Below, piece by piece: positions 28,454-41,060 of a stretch of 64,000 bases of DNA. How positions within the stretch are numbered: position 1 is the stretch's first letter; every line of letters begins with the position of its first letter. The translations under genes were made by a program, and so were the position numbers. The notes below the pieces were generated by a model. The model did not search any database and was not told where the DNA came from. It worked only from the letters and a program-made list of their open reading frames with translations. Location of the stretch: the NCBI GenBank assembly GCA_020633495.1, contig JACKDR010000009.1, positions 62,001-126,000 on the forward strand, in the 5' to 3' direction. The stretch is from Kofleriaceae bacterium (GTDB taxonomy: Bacteria > Myxococcota_A > Polyangia > Haliangiales > Haliangiaceae).

Positions 28454-29932
28454 CCGCGGCGCCCTGACCACCGCGCCGGCGTGGCGGCTCGCCGAGCTGA
28501 TCCGTCGTCGCGAGGTGTCGCCGGTCGAGGTGCTCGACGCCCACGTCGCCCGGCTCGACGCGGTCGAGCCCCACCTCAACGCGGTGGTCGCCGAGCGCCT
28601 CGACGACGCCCGCCGGGAGGCCCACGCCGCCGAGGCCCGGGCCCGGGTCAGCGCCGATCCGGCGTCGCTGCCGCCGCTGCTCGGGGTGCCGTGCACGATC
28701 AAGGACTTCCTCGCGGTGCGCGGGCTGCCGTGGACCGCCGGGCTGCACGCCCGCGCCGCGGTCCGCGCCGACGACGACGCCGCCGTGGTCACGCGGCTGC
28801 GCGCCGCCGGCGCGATCATCGTCGCCAAGACCAACGTGCCCGAGGGCGGCATGTGGATGGAGACCTCCAACCCGCTGCACGGCCGGACCCGCAACCCGTG
28901 GGATCCGGCGCGCACCCCCGGCGGCTCCAGCGGCGGCGAGGCCGCGCTGGTCGCGGCGGGGGCGTCGCCGCTCGGGCTCGGCTCCGACATCGCCGGCTCG
29001 ATCCGGATCCCCGCCGGCATGTGCGGCGTGATCGGCCACAAGCCGACCGAGCTGCTGGTGCCCAACACCGGCCACTGGGGCGCGTCGACCGGCGAGGCCG
29101 AGCGCATGCTGTGCACCGGGCCGCTGACCCGCTGCGTCCGCGACGCCGAGCTCGTGCTCGAGCTGATCGCGGGCCCCGACGGCGCCAGCCGCACGACCCG
29201 GACCCTGGCGCCGCGCGAGCCCGCGCTCGACGCCGGCGACCTGCGCGGCGTCACCGTCGTGCCGTTGCTCGCCACCGGCCGCATCCGCATCGCGCCGGTC
29301 ATGCGCGCCGCGGTCGCGCGCTCGAGGCCCGCGGCGCGACCCGCCGCGACCTCGACGCCGCGACCTGGAAGCGGCTGTTCGGCGGCAGCGTCGCGACCTG
29401 GCTGGGCGCGCTGGCCCGCGCCGGCGCCCCCGACGCCGACGACGTCGCCGCCGGCGCGCCGGGCTCGTTCGCCGACGTGCTGACCGAGGGCGAGCCGCTG
29501 CGGGTGCTGCCCGAGCTGTGGCGCATCGCGCGCGGCCGCGGTCGCTACTCGGCGTCGACCCTGGGCCTGGTGGCGATGGAGCGCCTGAGCAAGCCGCTCG
29601 AGCGCCACCTGTTCGCGGGCGCGCCCGGCGCCGCCGAGATCCAGGCCGGCCTCGAGGACCTGCTCGGGCCCCGCGGCGTGCTGATCCACCCCACGTTCAG
29701 CCGGCCGGCGCCGCGTCACGTCTGGCCGCTGCTGACCCCGTTCGACGCGGTGTGCACCGCGCTGTTCAGCGTCGCCGGGCTGCCCGCCACCGCGGTCCCG
29801 GTCGGGTTCGACGCCCACCCGCTGCCGGTCGCCGTCCAGGTGATCGGGCGGCGCGGCAATGACCGGCTCACCCTCGCCGGCGCCCGCGTCCTCGAGGACG
29901 CGCTCGGCGGCTGGGTGCCGGCGCCGATCTGA
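28443..29932 (+). CDS. Amidase-signature hydrolase (frameshifted)
   Basis: About 496 codons of the amidase signature family. The Ser-cisSer-Lys triad is intact: Lys in GVPCTIKDF, Ser in TPGGSSGGEAALVAAG and the nucleophile in SDIAGSIRIPAG. The frame breaks near 29320, inside a GCGC run. Restoring it gives AAVARALEARGATRRDLDAATWKRL and reaches the normal C-terminus (HPLPVAVQVIGRRGNDRLTLAGARVLEDA). As given, the first frame would end early at 29483. The GTG at 28443 lies inside the end of the amine oxidase gene. Together the pair could degrade an amine whose aldehyde or amide product is hydrolysed, but this is inference. Confidence 0.87.
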
Positions 29933-29981
29933 GCCGGCCGGCGACCGCGGCGGCCGCGACCGACCGGCCCGCCCGGGCCCC

Positions 29982-32425
<2,444 letters not shown>

Positions 32426-32426
<1 letters not shown>

Positions 32427-35164
32427 CACGCCCGCCCTCCCCGGCGACGCCGCACCGCGAGCGCGGCGCCCGCCACCAGCAGGCCGCCGAGCAGGCCGCC
32501 GCCGCCACCGCCGGTCGCGCATCCGCCGCCACCGCCCGCGGTCACGAACGTGTTGCCGGCGTCGTCGCCCTCGACCATCGCGTCGGTGAAGTGGTCGACG
32601 TCGAAGCAGCTGCCCTCGTCACAGATCTGGTCGGTGCCGGGACAGTGGACGCCCAGGCAGGGATCCTGCTCGCACTGGCCGTTGACCGGGTTGCAGCGCT
32701 CGCCGCTCGGGCACTGCTGGTTGCTGCACAGGTTGGGCACGCACTCGCCGCTGTCCTCGTCGCACACCCTCGTGCCATCGCAGCCGCCCGGGCACGGCTC
32801 GGGCTCGCAGGCGCCGAGCCGGCAGCGCTGGCCGTCGGGGCAGCTCACGCCGGCGCAGCTGTCGAAGCAGCCGCCGCCGACGCAGTACTGGTCGGTGGCG
32901 CAGGTGACGCCGGCGCACGGGTCGGCGACGCAGGTGCCGCCGACGCAGACCTCGTCGCCGGTGCAGCGATCGGGGAACGTGGTGCAGTCGTCGGGCCGGC
33001 ACTGACCGTCGGGGCCGTAGCAGACCAGCCCGGTCGGGCAGGTCACCAGGTCGCACGACCGCACGCAGGTGCCGCCCTGGCACTCGGTCTGATCGCCGTT
33101 GCCGTCGGGCGAGCAGGTCACGCCGGCGCACGGATCGACCAGGCAGAAGTTGTCGACGCAGACCCGGCCGATCGGGCACGGGAACTCGCCGCCGGCGCAC
33201 GGCTGCGCGCACTGGCAGGCGAAGCCGGCCTGGCTCGGGTGCACGCAGGTCGAGGTGCCGCCGCAGGTGTCCTCGTCGACCTGGACGTCGCAGTCGTCGT
33301 CGAGGCAGTTGCACAGCTCGACCCCGACCGGGTCGCCCTGGCAGACGTAGTTGCCGTTGACGCACACCTCGTTGCCGTTGCAGACCGTGCCGCCGCCGTC
33401 GCACGGCGGGCCCGGCGGCGCGTCCTCGTCGATCATGCCGTCGCAGTCGTCGTCGACGTTGTTGCAGGTCTCGTCGTCGACCGCGGGCTGGGCGTCGCAC
33501 TGGATCGTGCCGTTGACGCACACCGTCGTGCCGACGCCGCAGGTGCTCGAGCAGTCGGCGCCGCCGGTGTCCTCGTCGACGATGCCGTCGCAGTCGTTGT
33601 CGATCGTGTCGCAGGCCTCGGTCTCGGGCCCGACCTCGCCGATGCAGGTGCCGAACATGCCGGAGCCGTCGGCCGGGCAGACGTGGGTGCCGGGGTGGCA
33701 CGGGCCCTGGTTGGGGTTGCCGCCGGGGAGGTCGGAGCACGGCTCGCCGAAGCCGTCGACCGTGCCGTTGCAGTCGTCGTCGAGGCCGTTGCAGGTCTCG
33801 GCCGAGCCGCCGGTGGCGTCGCAGCCCTGCCAGACGCCGGCGACGCAGGTCTCGGTGCCCGGCGAGCACACGCCGAGGTCGGTGCCGCACGGCCGGGTCA
33901 GATCCTCGTCGACCGCGAGGTCGCAGTCGTCGTCGACGTTGTTGCACAGCTCGACGCCGAAGCAGCCCATGCAGGCGCCCTCGTCGACCAGGCCGTCGCA
34001 GTCCTCGTCGGTGCCGTCGCAGGTCTCGGCCGACGCCATGCCGCCGGGGTTGGTGATCACGCACTCGGTGCCGGTGCCGCTGGCGTTGCACACGTAGGTG
34101 CCGGTGCCGCGGCACACGCCCTGGAGCCCGTTGTCGCAGGCGCCGCCCTTGTTGGGGAAGTCCTCGTCGATCAGCAGGTCGCAGTCGTCGTCGAGCTCGT
34201 TGCAGGTCTCGAACTTGATCGCGTTCTGGATGATCTGCGAGATCGCGAGCTGCAGGTCCTCCTCGTTCTGGGCGTAGTAGCCCTCGCTGACGCCGTTGAC
34301 GTCCACCGCGCCGCCCGCGTGAGCGAGGCCCTCGATCTGGGTGTCGGGCGGGGTCTGGCCGAAGCCGATCGGCTTGACCTCGATCCGGTAGTCCTGGCCA
34401 TCGACGGTGGTGGTCAGCAGCGAGCTCGCCGCCGCCGTGGTGGTCGCGAACGGGGCGCAGGTCTCGTCACCGTCGGTGAGCATGATGACGATGTAGGGTC
34501 GGCACTGCGCGCCGCTCGGCAGGAAGACGTCCTTGAGCGGGTCGTTGCGGATCGGGTCGAAGCCGGCGGCGTTGGACGGCCACAGCGTGGTCGTGCCATC
34601 GGAGCCCTGCAGGCCCTGGAAGTAGCGCTTGGCGCCCTTGAGCGCGCCGGCGATCGGGGTCGCGCCGTTGGCGTAGAGATCCGGGTTGCTGGCCAGGTTC
34701 GCACCACAGGTGCCGCAGGTGAAGTCGGTCCACGTGATCACGTCGTCGTTGCCGCCGTCGACCAGGCCGGTCAGCACCTCGAGGCGGACGTCGCTCGACA
34801 TCGTCGACGTGCAACCAGCGCCGGTGCCGGTGTTGCAGCCGCCGCAGCTGGCGCCGCTCATCGAGCACCCGTTGCTGCAGTCGGTGTCGTTCGTGGTCTC
34901 GCGGAAGCGACCGAGGCCGAGCACCATCTCGCCGTAGCTCGCGGCGATCTGGTTGATCGCGCACTTGGCGTGGTCGAGCTTGTTGGCGCCGCCGCCGGCG
35001 CAGCTCGGCGGCCCGACGGTGAGGGTGTCGTTCATCGACCCCGAGGTGTCGACGACGAGGAACACGTAGGGCTTGACCGGCTCACCCTGCGCATACACGG
35101 AGCCCGTGATGCCCAGGATGGTGATCAATCCCCCGATGATCGCCACAGGGAGGCGTGCGTTCAT
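32426..35164 (-). CDS. von Willebrand A-domain protein with metal-binding repeats and MYXO-CTERM tail
   Basis: 912 residues. A signal peptide (PVAIIGGLITILGITGSVYAQ) precedes a VWA domain with a MIDAS-like DTSGSMN near residue 36 and a second conserved Asp in MLTDGDE. Six or more DxDxDCDGxxDE units follow (CNELDDDCDLLIDE, CDGTDEDCDGLVDE), then a Cys-rich region of short CAGVTC/CPDGQRC modules. The C-terminus is a MYXO-CTERM-type sorting signal: a single Cys after glycines, a hydrophobic helix (LLGGLLVAGAALAV), then RRRRGGR. Such tails are thought to be processed and attached at the myxobacterial surface. It overlaps the FGE/CBM lipoprotein by 3 nt, so both are made together and may bind each other. 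Confidence 0.93.
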
Positions 35165-35172
35165 GTCCGGCC

Positions 35173-35178
35173 ATCATA
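35173..35178 (-). promoter_or_regulatory. -10-like TATGAT of the VWA/FGE operon
   Basis: TATGAT on the minus strand (5 of 6 to TATAAT), 8 nt before the ATG of the VWA gene. No good -35 at 16-18 nt was seen. Confidence 0.5.
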
Positions 35179-35265
35179 TCGCAACGGCACGGTGCCCCGC
35201 GCTACCTCGATCACGCGTTCCGATGTGCGCCGATGTACGAGCGCGGCCGGCGACCGCGGCCCTGA

Positions 35266-36912
35266 CTACGCGGACAGCAGCGCGCGGCCGACCACCTTGA
35301 GCGCCAGGATCGGCTTGACGCCCTCGAAGATCGGCAGCACCTGGGCGTCGACCACGTAGCGGCTGATCGCGTACTCCTCGGCGTAGCCCCAGCCGCCGTG
35401 CAGGAGCTGGCCGAGCTGGGTGACCTCGACCGCGACGTCGCACGCGAACAGCTTGGCCTGCGCGGCCAGCGGCGCGGCCTTGCGCTCGTCGGCGTCCATC
35501 GCCTCGGCGGCGGCGTAGGTGATCGCGCGGGCCGCGGCGAGGCGGTGCGCCATCCGGCCCAGGTGGTACTGGGTCAGCCCGAACTCGATGATCGGCTTGC
35601 CGAACTGGCCGCGCTGGGTGACGTACTCGGCGGTCTTCTCGAGCGCGGCCTGGGCGACGCCGCAGGCGCGGCCGCCGGTCTGCAGCCGGCCCGCGGCGAA
35701 CCCGGCCATCTGCAGGTAGAAGCCCCGGCCCTCGCCGGCGGCCTCGCCGACCAGGTTGCCGGCCGGCACGAACCAGCGATCGAACGCCAGCGTGTACGAG
35801 TGCATGCCGCGGTAGCCGGGCGTGCGATCGGCCTTGCCCTCGAGCTTGCCGCCGGTGGGCTGGGTCGCGGTGAACTCGTGGCCGTCGAACGACGGCTTCT
35901 CGACCACGAACAGCGACAGACCGCGGGCGCCGCGCGCCGGATCCGGGTCGGTGCGGGCCAGGACCGCGATCAGATCGGCGCGGCCGGCGAAGGTGCACCA
36001 CGCCTTGGCGCCGTCGATGACCCAGCCGTCGACGCCGTCGACGGTCTCGCGGGTCGCGCGGCAGCTCACCGACGCCACGTCGCTGCCGACGTTGGGCTCG
36101 GTGACCGAGATCGCCACCATCAGCTCGCCCGACGCCAGCTTGGGCAGCCAGCGCTGCTTCTGCGCCTCGGTGCCGCCCGCGATCAGCGCCTTGGCCAGGA
36201 TCTCGGGGCGGGTGATCAGCGAGCCGGCAGCGGCCAGCGACGCTCGCGACAGCTCCTCGGTGGTGAGGATCATCGCCAGGTTGCCGAGCTCGTGGCCGCC
36301 GTAGCCCTCGGGGATCGACAGGCCGAAGTAGCCCAGCTCGCCCATGGTCTGGATGAAGCGCTCGGGGATCAGCTCGTCGTGGCGGTGGATGTGCTCGGCC
36401 TGCGGCGCGATCTCCTTGTCGGCGAACTGACGCACCGAGGTGCGGACCTCGGCGAGCGTCGGATCGAGCGGCCAGGTGTTGCGACCGGCGGCCTCGGCGA
36501 CGGCGACGCCGTTGCGGCGCACCAGCGCCTCGCGCCCGGCGCGGCGCAGCGGCTCGGCGACCGCGGCCAGCGCGGCGTAGGGGTCGAGGCCCAGCTCCTC
36601 GGCGATGGGATCGAGGCGATCGCGCGCGGCGCGCGCCAGGTCGGCGACCGCGGCGATGGCCAGCTCGTCCATGGCGGCGCTGCCGCGACCGGCGGCACGC
36701 GCGGCCTCGGCGGCGGCGAGCACCTCGGTGGCGGCGCGGGCCTCGGTGGCGGCGTAGGCGACCCGGTCGACCAGGACCTGGTGCAGATCGATGTTGTCGC
36801 CACCGGCGGTCAGCGCGGAGGCGCTGGCGATGGCCGCGTCGGTCAGGCGGCGGGTGGCATCGGCGATGACGCGAGCGTCGTCGAGGGTGGCGGGCGCAGC
36901 GGGCGGTGACAT
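35266..36912 (-). CDS. Acyl-CoA dehydrogenase
   Basis: 548 residues, about 150 longer than a basic acyl-CoA dehydrogenase. The extra N-terminus is alpha-helical and Ala-rich. From about residue 145 the fold is standard: RQFADKEIAPQAEHIHRHDELIP, GYFGLSIPEGYGGH, the FAD/substrate block MVAISVTEPNVGSDVASVSCRA, GWVIDGAKAWCTFAGRAD, and at the end QFGKPIIEFGLTQYHLGRMA and LGQLLHGGWGYAEEYAISRYVVDAQVLPIFEG with the catalytic-base region. It performs alpha,beta-dehydrogenation of an acyl-CoA and passes electrons to ETF. The length and N-terminal extension resemble long acyl-CoA dehydrogenases of myxobacteria. No other beta-oxidation gene is adjacent. Confidence 0.92.
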   Translation of the reverse strand: MSPPAAPATLDDARVIADATRRLTDAAIASASALTAGGDNIDLHQVLVDRVAYAATEARAATEVLAAAEAARAAGRGSAAMDELAIAAVADLARAARDRLDPIAEELGLDPYAALAAVAEPLRRAGREALVRRNGVAVAEAAGRNTWPLDPTLAEVRTSVRQFADKEIAPQAEHIHRHDELIPERFIQTMGELGYFGLSIPEGYGGHELGNLAMILTTEELSRASLAAAGSLITRPEILAKALIAGGTEAQKQRWLPKLASGELMVAISVTEPNVGSDVASVSCRATRETVDGVDGWVIDGAKAWCTFAGRADLIAVLARTDPDPARGARGLSLFVVEKPSFDGHEFTATQPTGGKLEGKADRTPGYRGMHSYTLAFDRWFVPAGNLVGEAAGEGRGFYLQMAGFAAGRLQTGGRACGVAQAALEKTAEYVTQRGQFGKPIIEFGLTQYHLGRMAHRLAAARAITYAAAEAMDADERKAAPLAAQAKLFACDVAVEVTQLGQLLHGGWGYAEEYAISRYVVDAQVLPIFEGVKPILALKVVGRALLSA

Positions 36913-36919
36913 CGCCGCC

Positions 36920-36925
36920 AGGGTA
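36920..36925 (-). promoter_or_regulatory. -10-like TACCCT of the acyl-CoA dehydrogenase
   Basis: TACCCT on the minus strand, 7 nt before the ATG. Same hexamer as at 22559 and 27092. Confidence 0.4.
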
Positions 36926-37032
36926 CTACCTTCATGACGCGGTGTGCCATCGCAAAGCCGCCGACCGCCACCGCGGCGGGCTGTCGCGGATCCGGTTCAC
37001 GAGCCCCGGCGAACCTGGCTCGGCGTTCGCGA

Positions 37033-37890
37033 TCAGGTGTGGCGCTCGAGCACGCGCTGCACCGACGACGCGTAGCCGCCACCGAAGAGCACGGCGTGGA
37101 CCATCAGCGGGTACAGCTGCCACAGCTCGACCCGATCGCGCCAGCCGGCGGCGAGCGGCGCGACCTCCTCGTAGGCCGCGACCAGGCGCGGCGACACCGT
37201 CCCGAACAGCGCCAGCATCGCGAGATCGACCTCGCGGTGGCCGCCGTAGACCGCGGGATCGATCAGCGCCGGCGCGCCGTGCTCGTCGACGTGGACGTTG
37301 CCGCTCCACAGATCGCCGTGCAGCCGCGCCGGCGGCTCGGCCGGGCCGGCCAGCGCCGGCAGCACCGCGGCGAGGCGGTCGACGTCGTCGAGCCAGCGGC
37401 GCGGACCGCGGCCGCGGGCGATCGCCAGCGCCGCCGTCGGACGCAGCCGGCGCTCGATCCAGAAGGTCGGCCAGTCGGCGGCGCCGCGGTTGTCCTGGGG
37501 CAGCAGCGCGAGGAAGTTGCCGTGGTCGAGCCCGAAGCCGGGCGCGCCGGCGCGATGGATCGCGGCGAGGCCACGCCCGAGACGCTCGTCGAAGTCGGCG
37601 CGCCGCGGCGCCGGCGCCAGCCACTCGAGCGCGAGGAAGCGATCGCCGTCGGCCAGCACGCGCGGCACCCGCAGCGCCGCCGGCGCGGCCAGCCACGCCA
37701 GGCCCCGGGCCTCGGCCGCGAACAGCCCGGGCGGGGCGTCGCGGTGCGACTTGACGAACACGACGCGACCGTCGCCGAGCGCGACCCGCCACGCATCGTT
37801 GACGTCGCCGCCGCCGAGCGCGGCGGCCCCGACGATCGTCGCGTCGAGCGCGCCCTCGAGGTCGCGCCGCAGCGCCGCGTCCACGGTCAC
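37033..37890 (-). CDS. Fructosamine/ketosamine-3-kinase family protein
   Basis: 285 residues. It has the aminoglycoside-phosphotransferase-like kinase fold of fructosamine kinases: GGGDVNDAWRVALGDGRVVFVKSH (nucleotide-binding Lys), LALEWLAPAPR, HGNFLALLPQDN, and the catalytic RLHGDLWSGNVHVDEHGAPALIDPAVYGGHREVDLAML. The family phosphorylates sugar amines formed by protein glycation (protein repair) or ketosamine intermediates. The GTG overlaps the stop of the upstream tyrosine phosphatase (GTGA). This pairing of a fructosamine kinase with a low-molecular-weight phosphatase is common in bacteria, where the phosphatase is thought to free substrate phosphates. Confidence 0.9.
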   Translation of the reverse strand: MTVDAALRRDLEGALDATIVGAAALGGGDVNDAWRVALGDGRVVFVKSHRDAPPGLFAAEARGLAWLAAPAALRVPRVLADGDRFLALEWLAPAPRRADFDERLGRGLAAIHRAGAPGFGLDHGNFLALLPQDNRGAADWPTFWIERRLRPTAALAIARGRGPRRWLDDVDRLAAVLPALAGPAEPPARLHGDLWSGNVHVDEHGAPALIDPAVYGGHREVDLAMLALFGTVSPRLVAAYEEVAPLAAGWRDRVELWQLYPLMVHAVLFGGGYASSVQRVLERHT

Positions 37891-38366
37891 GCCTCGAGCT
37901 GGCCGCGGAGATGGTCGAGCAGGCCGCGGCACGCGGCCTCGCAGATGTCGAGGACCTCGTCGAAGCCTCCCGGCCCGCCGTAGTACGGATCCGGCACCTC
38001 GGCGCCGGGCGCGGCGCCGGGCTCGAAGCTGCGCAGCAGGCGCAGCTTGTCGCGCGCCGCCGGCGTCGGCGCCATCGCCTCGAGGTTGGACAGGTTGCTG
38101 CCGTCCATCGCGACCACCAGATCGAAGCGCGCGAAGTCGTCGCCGCGGAACAGCTGGGCGCGATGATCGAGCTCGAGGCCGCGCCGCCGCGCCGCCGCCG
38201 CCGCGCGCCGGTCCGGCGGCTCGCCGAGGTGCCAGTCGCCGGTGCCGGCGCTGTCGAGGGTGACGCGATCGGCGAGGCCCGCCTCACGCACCAGGTGACG
38301 CATCACCGCCTCGGCGGTGGGCGAGCGACAGATGTTGCCGAGACAGACGAAGCAGACGCGCAGCAC
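37887..38366 (-). CDS. Low-molecular-weight protein-tyrosine phosphatase
   Basis: 159 residues, normal family length. The P-loop VCFVCLGNICRSPTAEAV (CX5R) lies at the N-terminus, and the general-acid loop is VPDPYYGGPGGFDEVLD with the catalytic Asp. It hydrolyses phosphotyrosine or small phosphate esters in the cytoplasm. It is translationally coupled to the fructosamine kinase downstream. GTG start, with CATAAT exactly 6 nt upstream. Confidence 0.95.
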   Translation of the reverse strand: MLRVCFVCLGNICRSPTAEAVMRHLVREAGLADRVTLDSAGTGDWHLGEPPDRRAAAAARRRGLELDHRAQLFRGDDFARFDLVVAMDGSNLSNLEAMAPTPAARDKLRLLRSFEPGAAPGAEVPDPYYGGPGGFDEVLDICEAACRGLLDHLRGQLEA

Positions 38367-38372
38367 GCGCCG

Positions 38373-38378
38373 ATTATG
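38373..38378 (-). promoter_or_regulatory. -10-like CATAAT of the phosphatase/kinase operon
   Basis: CATAAT on the minus strand (5 of 6 to TATAAT), 6 nt before the GTG. One of the clearest leaderless-type boxes. Confidence 0.55.
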
Positions 38379-38470
38379 CGGCAGTGTCCGCCGTCTGCCT
38401 ACATCCGTCGGTCACCGACGCGGATCATGCGACCACCTCGCCGCTCAGCCGGAGTACGATCGGGGTGCGC

Positions 38471-39792
38471 ATGAAGTACCCCGCCCTCGCGCTGGCGGTC
38501 GCCCTGGGTGGCTGCTTCTTCGATTCGTCTGGCGTCGGCCTGCAGGCCGGCGACGGTGGCCCGATCCCGGACGCGGCGACCGACGTCGACGCCGTCGCCG
38601 GTGACGGCGGCGTCGACGCCGCGCCCATCGACGCCGCGCCCATCGACGCCGCGCCCATCGACGCCGCGCCCATCGACGCCGCGCCCATCGACGCCACGCC
38701 CATCGACGCCATGCCGATCGACGCCATGCCGATCGACGGCACGCCGCCGATCACCGACAACGTCGCTCACGTCCCGGCCGCCGAGGAGTACGGCGGCACC
38801 GCCGATCTCGCGCTCGGCGACGGCACGCTGATCGACACCACCACGCTCAGCGTCGGCATGGCGCTGCCCACCGGCGTGACCTTCACGACCTCGGCGCAGG
38901 AGGGCGCGACCGGCCCCGAGCTCGCGATCCTCCACGTCGATCACCTCACGATCTCCGGCACGGTCACGGTGCGCGGCTCGCGCGCGCTGGTCGTGATCGC
39001 GACCTCGTCGATCGACGTCACGGCCGGCGCCACCCTCGACGCCGGCGGCAAGCGACAGGTCCCCGGCGCCTCCGGCGGCGGGCCCGGCGCCGGGCCGCGT
39101 CCCGGCACCGCCGGCAGCCACAACGGCACCTTCCCCGACGGCGGCGGCGGCGGCGGCGGCCACGCCACCATCGGCGGCACCGGCGGCACCGGCGGCGGCG
39201 CCAGCGGCGGCGCCGGCGGCGACCCCATCGGCGACGCGACGATCACGTTCCTCTTCGGCGGCTCCGGCGGCGGCGCCGCGCCGTCGGTGTCGAACTGCAC
39301 GATCCCGCCGCCCGGCGCCGGCGGCGGCGCGATCCAGCTCTACGCCCGCGTCTCGATCACGATCGCCGGCACCGTCAACGTCGGCGGCGGCGGCGGCGGC
39401 AGCGGCGAGAAGTGCACGAACAACTGGTCGTCGGCGTCGGGCGGCGGCTCGGCCGGCTCGATCTACATCCAGACGCCGCTGCTCACCGCCAGCGGCTCGC
39501 TCCGCGCCAACGGCGGCGGCGGCGGCGGCTCGGCTGGCAACAGCGGCAACGGCTCGCCTGGCGACGACGGCGGCGGCGGCACCGCCACGGCCGGCGGCGG
39601 CGGCGGCGGCACTTACGGCGCCGACGGCGGCGACGGCGGCCGGCCGCGGCGGCCCAGAACGGCGGCACCGCCGGCACCAGCGGCAACGGCGGCGGTGGCG
39701 GCGGCGCCGCCGGCCGCATCGCGGTCCGCACCCAGATGCCGATCAGCGGCACGTTGACGTCGAGCCCGGCCGCGGACATCGGCACGTACTGA
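38471..39792 (+). CDS. Gly-rich lipoprotein with DAAPI minisatellite (frameshifted)
   Basis: About 440 codons. A lipobox (VALGGCFF) is followed by an Asp-rich stretch and a pentapeptide array (DAAPI x5, DATPI, DAMPI x2). A beta-strand region (LTISGTVTVRGSRALVVIATSSIDV, GATLDAGG) leads to long Gly-rich tracts with interspersed beta strands (AGSIYIQTPLLTASGSLRANGG). This layout is common in large secreted myxobacterial lipoproteins. The frame breaks near 39640 in a GC run; restoring it gives QNGGTAGTSG and ends AGRIAVRTQMPISGTL to GTY. The ATG at 38471 was chosen because the signal peptide follows directly. Function unknown; it may be an adhesin-like surface coat protein. Confidence 0.75.
38615..38734 (+). 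repeat. 15-bp coding minisatellite (DA[A/T/M]PI x8)
   Basis: Eight near-identical tandem 15-bp units based on GACGCCGCGCCCATC. The first five are perfect; the last three differ at the third codon and carry CCG in place of CCC. Being a multiple of 3, it can change length without breaking the frame. Confidence 0.9.
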
Positions 39793-39794
39793 GC

Positions 39795-39840
39795 CGCGGA
39801 CGCGGACGCGGACGCGGGCGGCGCGACTCGCGCGTCCGCG
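39795..39840 (+). terminator. Hairpin after the Gly-rich lipoprotein gene
   Basis: CGCGGACGCG can pair with CGCGTCCGCG at 39831-39840. The left arm is present in overlapping copies within a GGACGC repeat. It starts 3 nt after the stop codon; there is no T tract. Confidence 0.4.
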
Positions 39841-39977
39841 CAGGCGACGGCCCTTACGTCGGCGCGCGGACAGACGAAGTTTGCCGCCCGTGTGCCGATC
39901 GGCCACGTTGCCCCGCGCGGCCACGGCTGCTACCGACGAGGAGGCTCGGTGGTTGGCGAGCCGAGGAGCGCGTCGCC

Positions 39978-41057
39978 ATGTTCGATCTCTTCCCAGACCT
40001 CGCCGATCTGAACCCGCTCGGTACCAGCGCCGCGCCGCAGCCGACCGTGCCGACGCCGCAGCCGACCCCCAAGGGCACCGCCCCGGACGGGGGCGGTGGT
40101 GGCAGCGGCGGCTCGTGGCTGGACAGCCTCGGCCGCGGCCTCGAGACCGCGATCGACGTGATCACCGATCCGGTCGGCGCGATCGATCGCGTCGGCGCGC
40201 GCGCCGACCTCGACAGCAAGTTCACCGTCGTCCCCGACGACTACGCCGGCCCGCGCACGCCCAACATGGTGACGGCCGACGAGTACGACCACGTGGTCCG
40301 GACCTACAGCAACATCCGGCTGGGGCGGACCGACCTGAAGATCGACGGCAGCACCGCGAAGGATCCGGCCCAGTACCAGGCCGACATGATGGACGACATC
40401 GGCGACATCATGCAGACGTCGAGCGGCCGCACGCTGATCGACCGGCTGTCCGACAACACCAACGGCGTCGACGCCTCGGGCAACCCGATCCACCACAGCA
40501 CGACGCTGCGGCCCCGCCTCGACGCGTCCGGCAACCCCGACAACTCCAACGCGGGCGAGTCGGGCAACAGCTCGCCGGGCATCGGCGCGCCGTTCGCCGA
40601 CGGCACCCATGGCGTCGGCGGCGACACGTCGATCGCGATGAACCCCAACATGGACGTCAGCGCCGGCGGCGGCACCTGGCGCAGCGACGTCGCCCTCTAC
40701 CACGAGATGGTGCACGCGATGCACGACACCGCCGGCACCACCGACGTCAGCACGGTCGCGGCCGACGACGGCGTCACGCGCGAGCTCAACCACGGCAACC
40801 TGTGGGGCGCCGTCGGCGAGATGGTCAACCCGGATCCCGGCAACGCCAGCGACGCTGCGTTCGGCCTCAACCGCTACGAGCACCAGGCCGCTGGCCTCGG
40901 TCTCTACGCGGACGATCCGATCACCGAGAACGCGTACCGCGCCGAGCGCAACGGGGTCGCGTTCAGCGGCCAGGGGCTGCCGGGTGACCTGACCATGCCG
41001 CAGCGCGACCGCTACGTCGGCTACACTGGCACGTACACCCCGTTCTTCGGACTGTAG
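39978..41057 (+). CDS. M91 (NleD-like) zinc metallopeptidase
   Basis: 359 residues. The zinc site is HEMVHAMH (His242, Glu243, His246) with a likely third ligand Glu301 in NRYEHQAAGLGLY. The segment NAYRAERNGVAFSGQG to RDRYVGY is the characteristic C-terminal part of peptidase family M91, whose founder NleD is a type III effector that cuts host JNK and p38. The first 50 residues are Pro/Gly-rich, with no signal peptide, so delivery would need a dedicated secretion route. GAGGAG 9 nt before the ATG is a Shine-Dalgarno. A small lipoprotein starts 3 nt after the stop, as in effector-immunity pairs. Target and delivery are unknown. Confidence 0.85.
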   Translation: MFDLFPDLADLNPLGTSAAPQPTVPTPQPTPKGTAPDGGGGGSGGSWLDSLGRGLETAIDVITDPVGAIDRVGARADLDSKFTVVPDDYAGPRTPNMVTADEYDHVVRTYSNIRLGRTDLKIDGSTAKDPAQYQADMMDDIGDIMQTSSGRTLIDRLSDNTNGVDASGNPIHHSTTLRPRLDASGNPDNSNAGESGNSSPGIGAPFADGTHGVGGDTSIAMNPNMDVSAGGGTWRSDVALYHEMVHAMHDTAGTTDVSTVAADDGVTRELNHGNLWGAVGEMVNPDPGNASDAAFGLNRYEHQAAGLGLYADDPITENAYRAERNGVAFSGQGLPGDLTMPQRDRYVGYTGTYTPFFGL

Positions 41058-41060
41058 CGA

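Noticed and set aside
27104..29932. Amine oxidase and amidase pair as an auxin-like (tryptophan monooxygenase/amidase) pathway
   Set aside because: The families match loosely, but no motif specific to tryptophan 2-monooxygenase or indoleacetamide hydrolase could be recognised, so only generic calls are kept.
38615..38734. Tandem array considered as CRISPR
   Set aside because: Units are 15 bp and directly adjacent with no spacers, and they are in frame within a lipoprotein gene.
39908..39936. TTGCCC-17 nt-TACCGA as promoter of the M91 gene
   Set aside because: Only 4 of 6 and 2 of 6 matches; at this GC content it is not distinguishable from chance.
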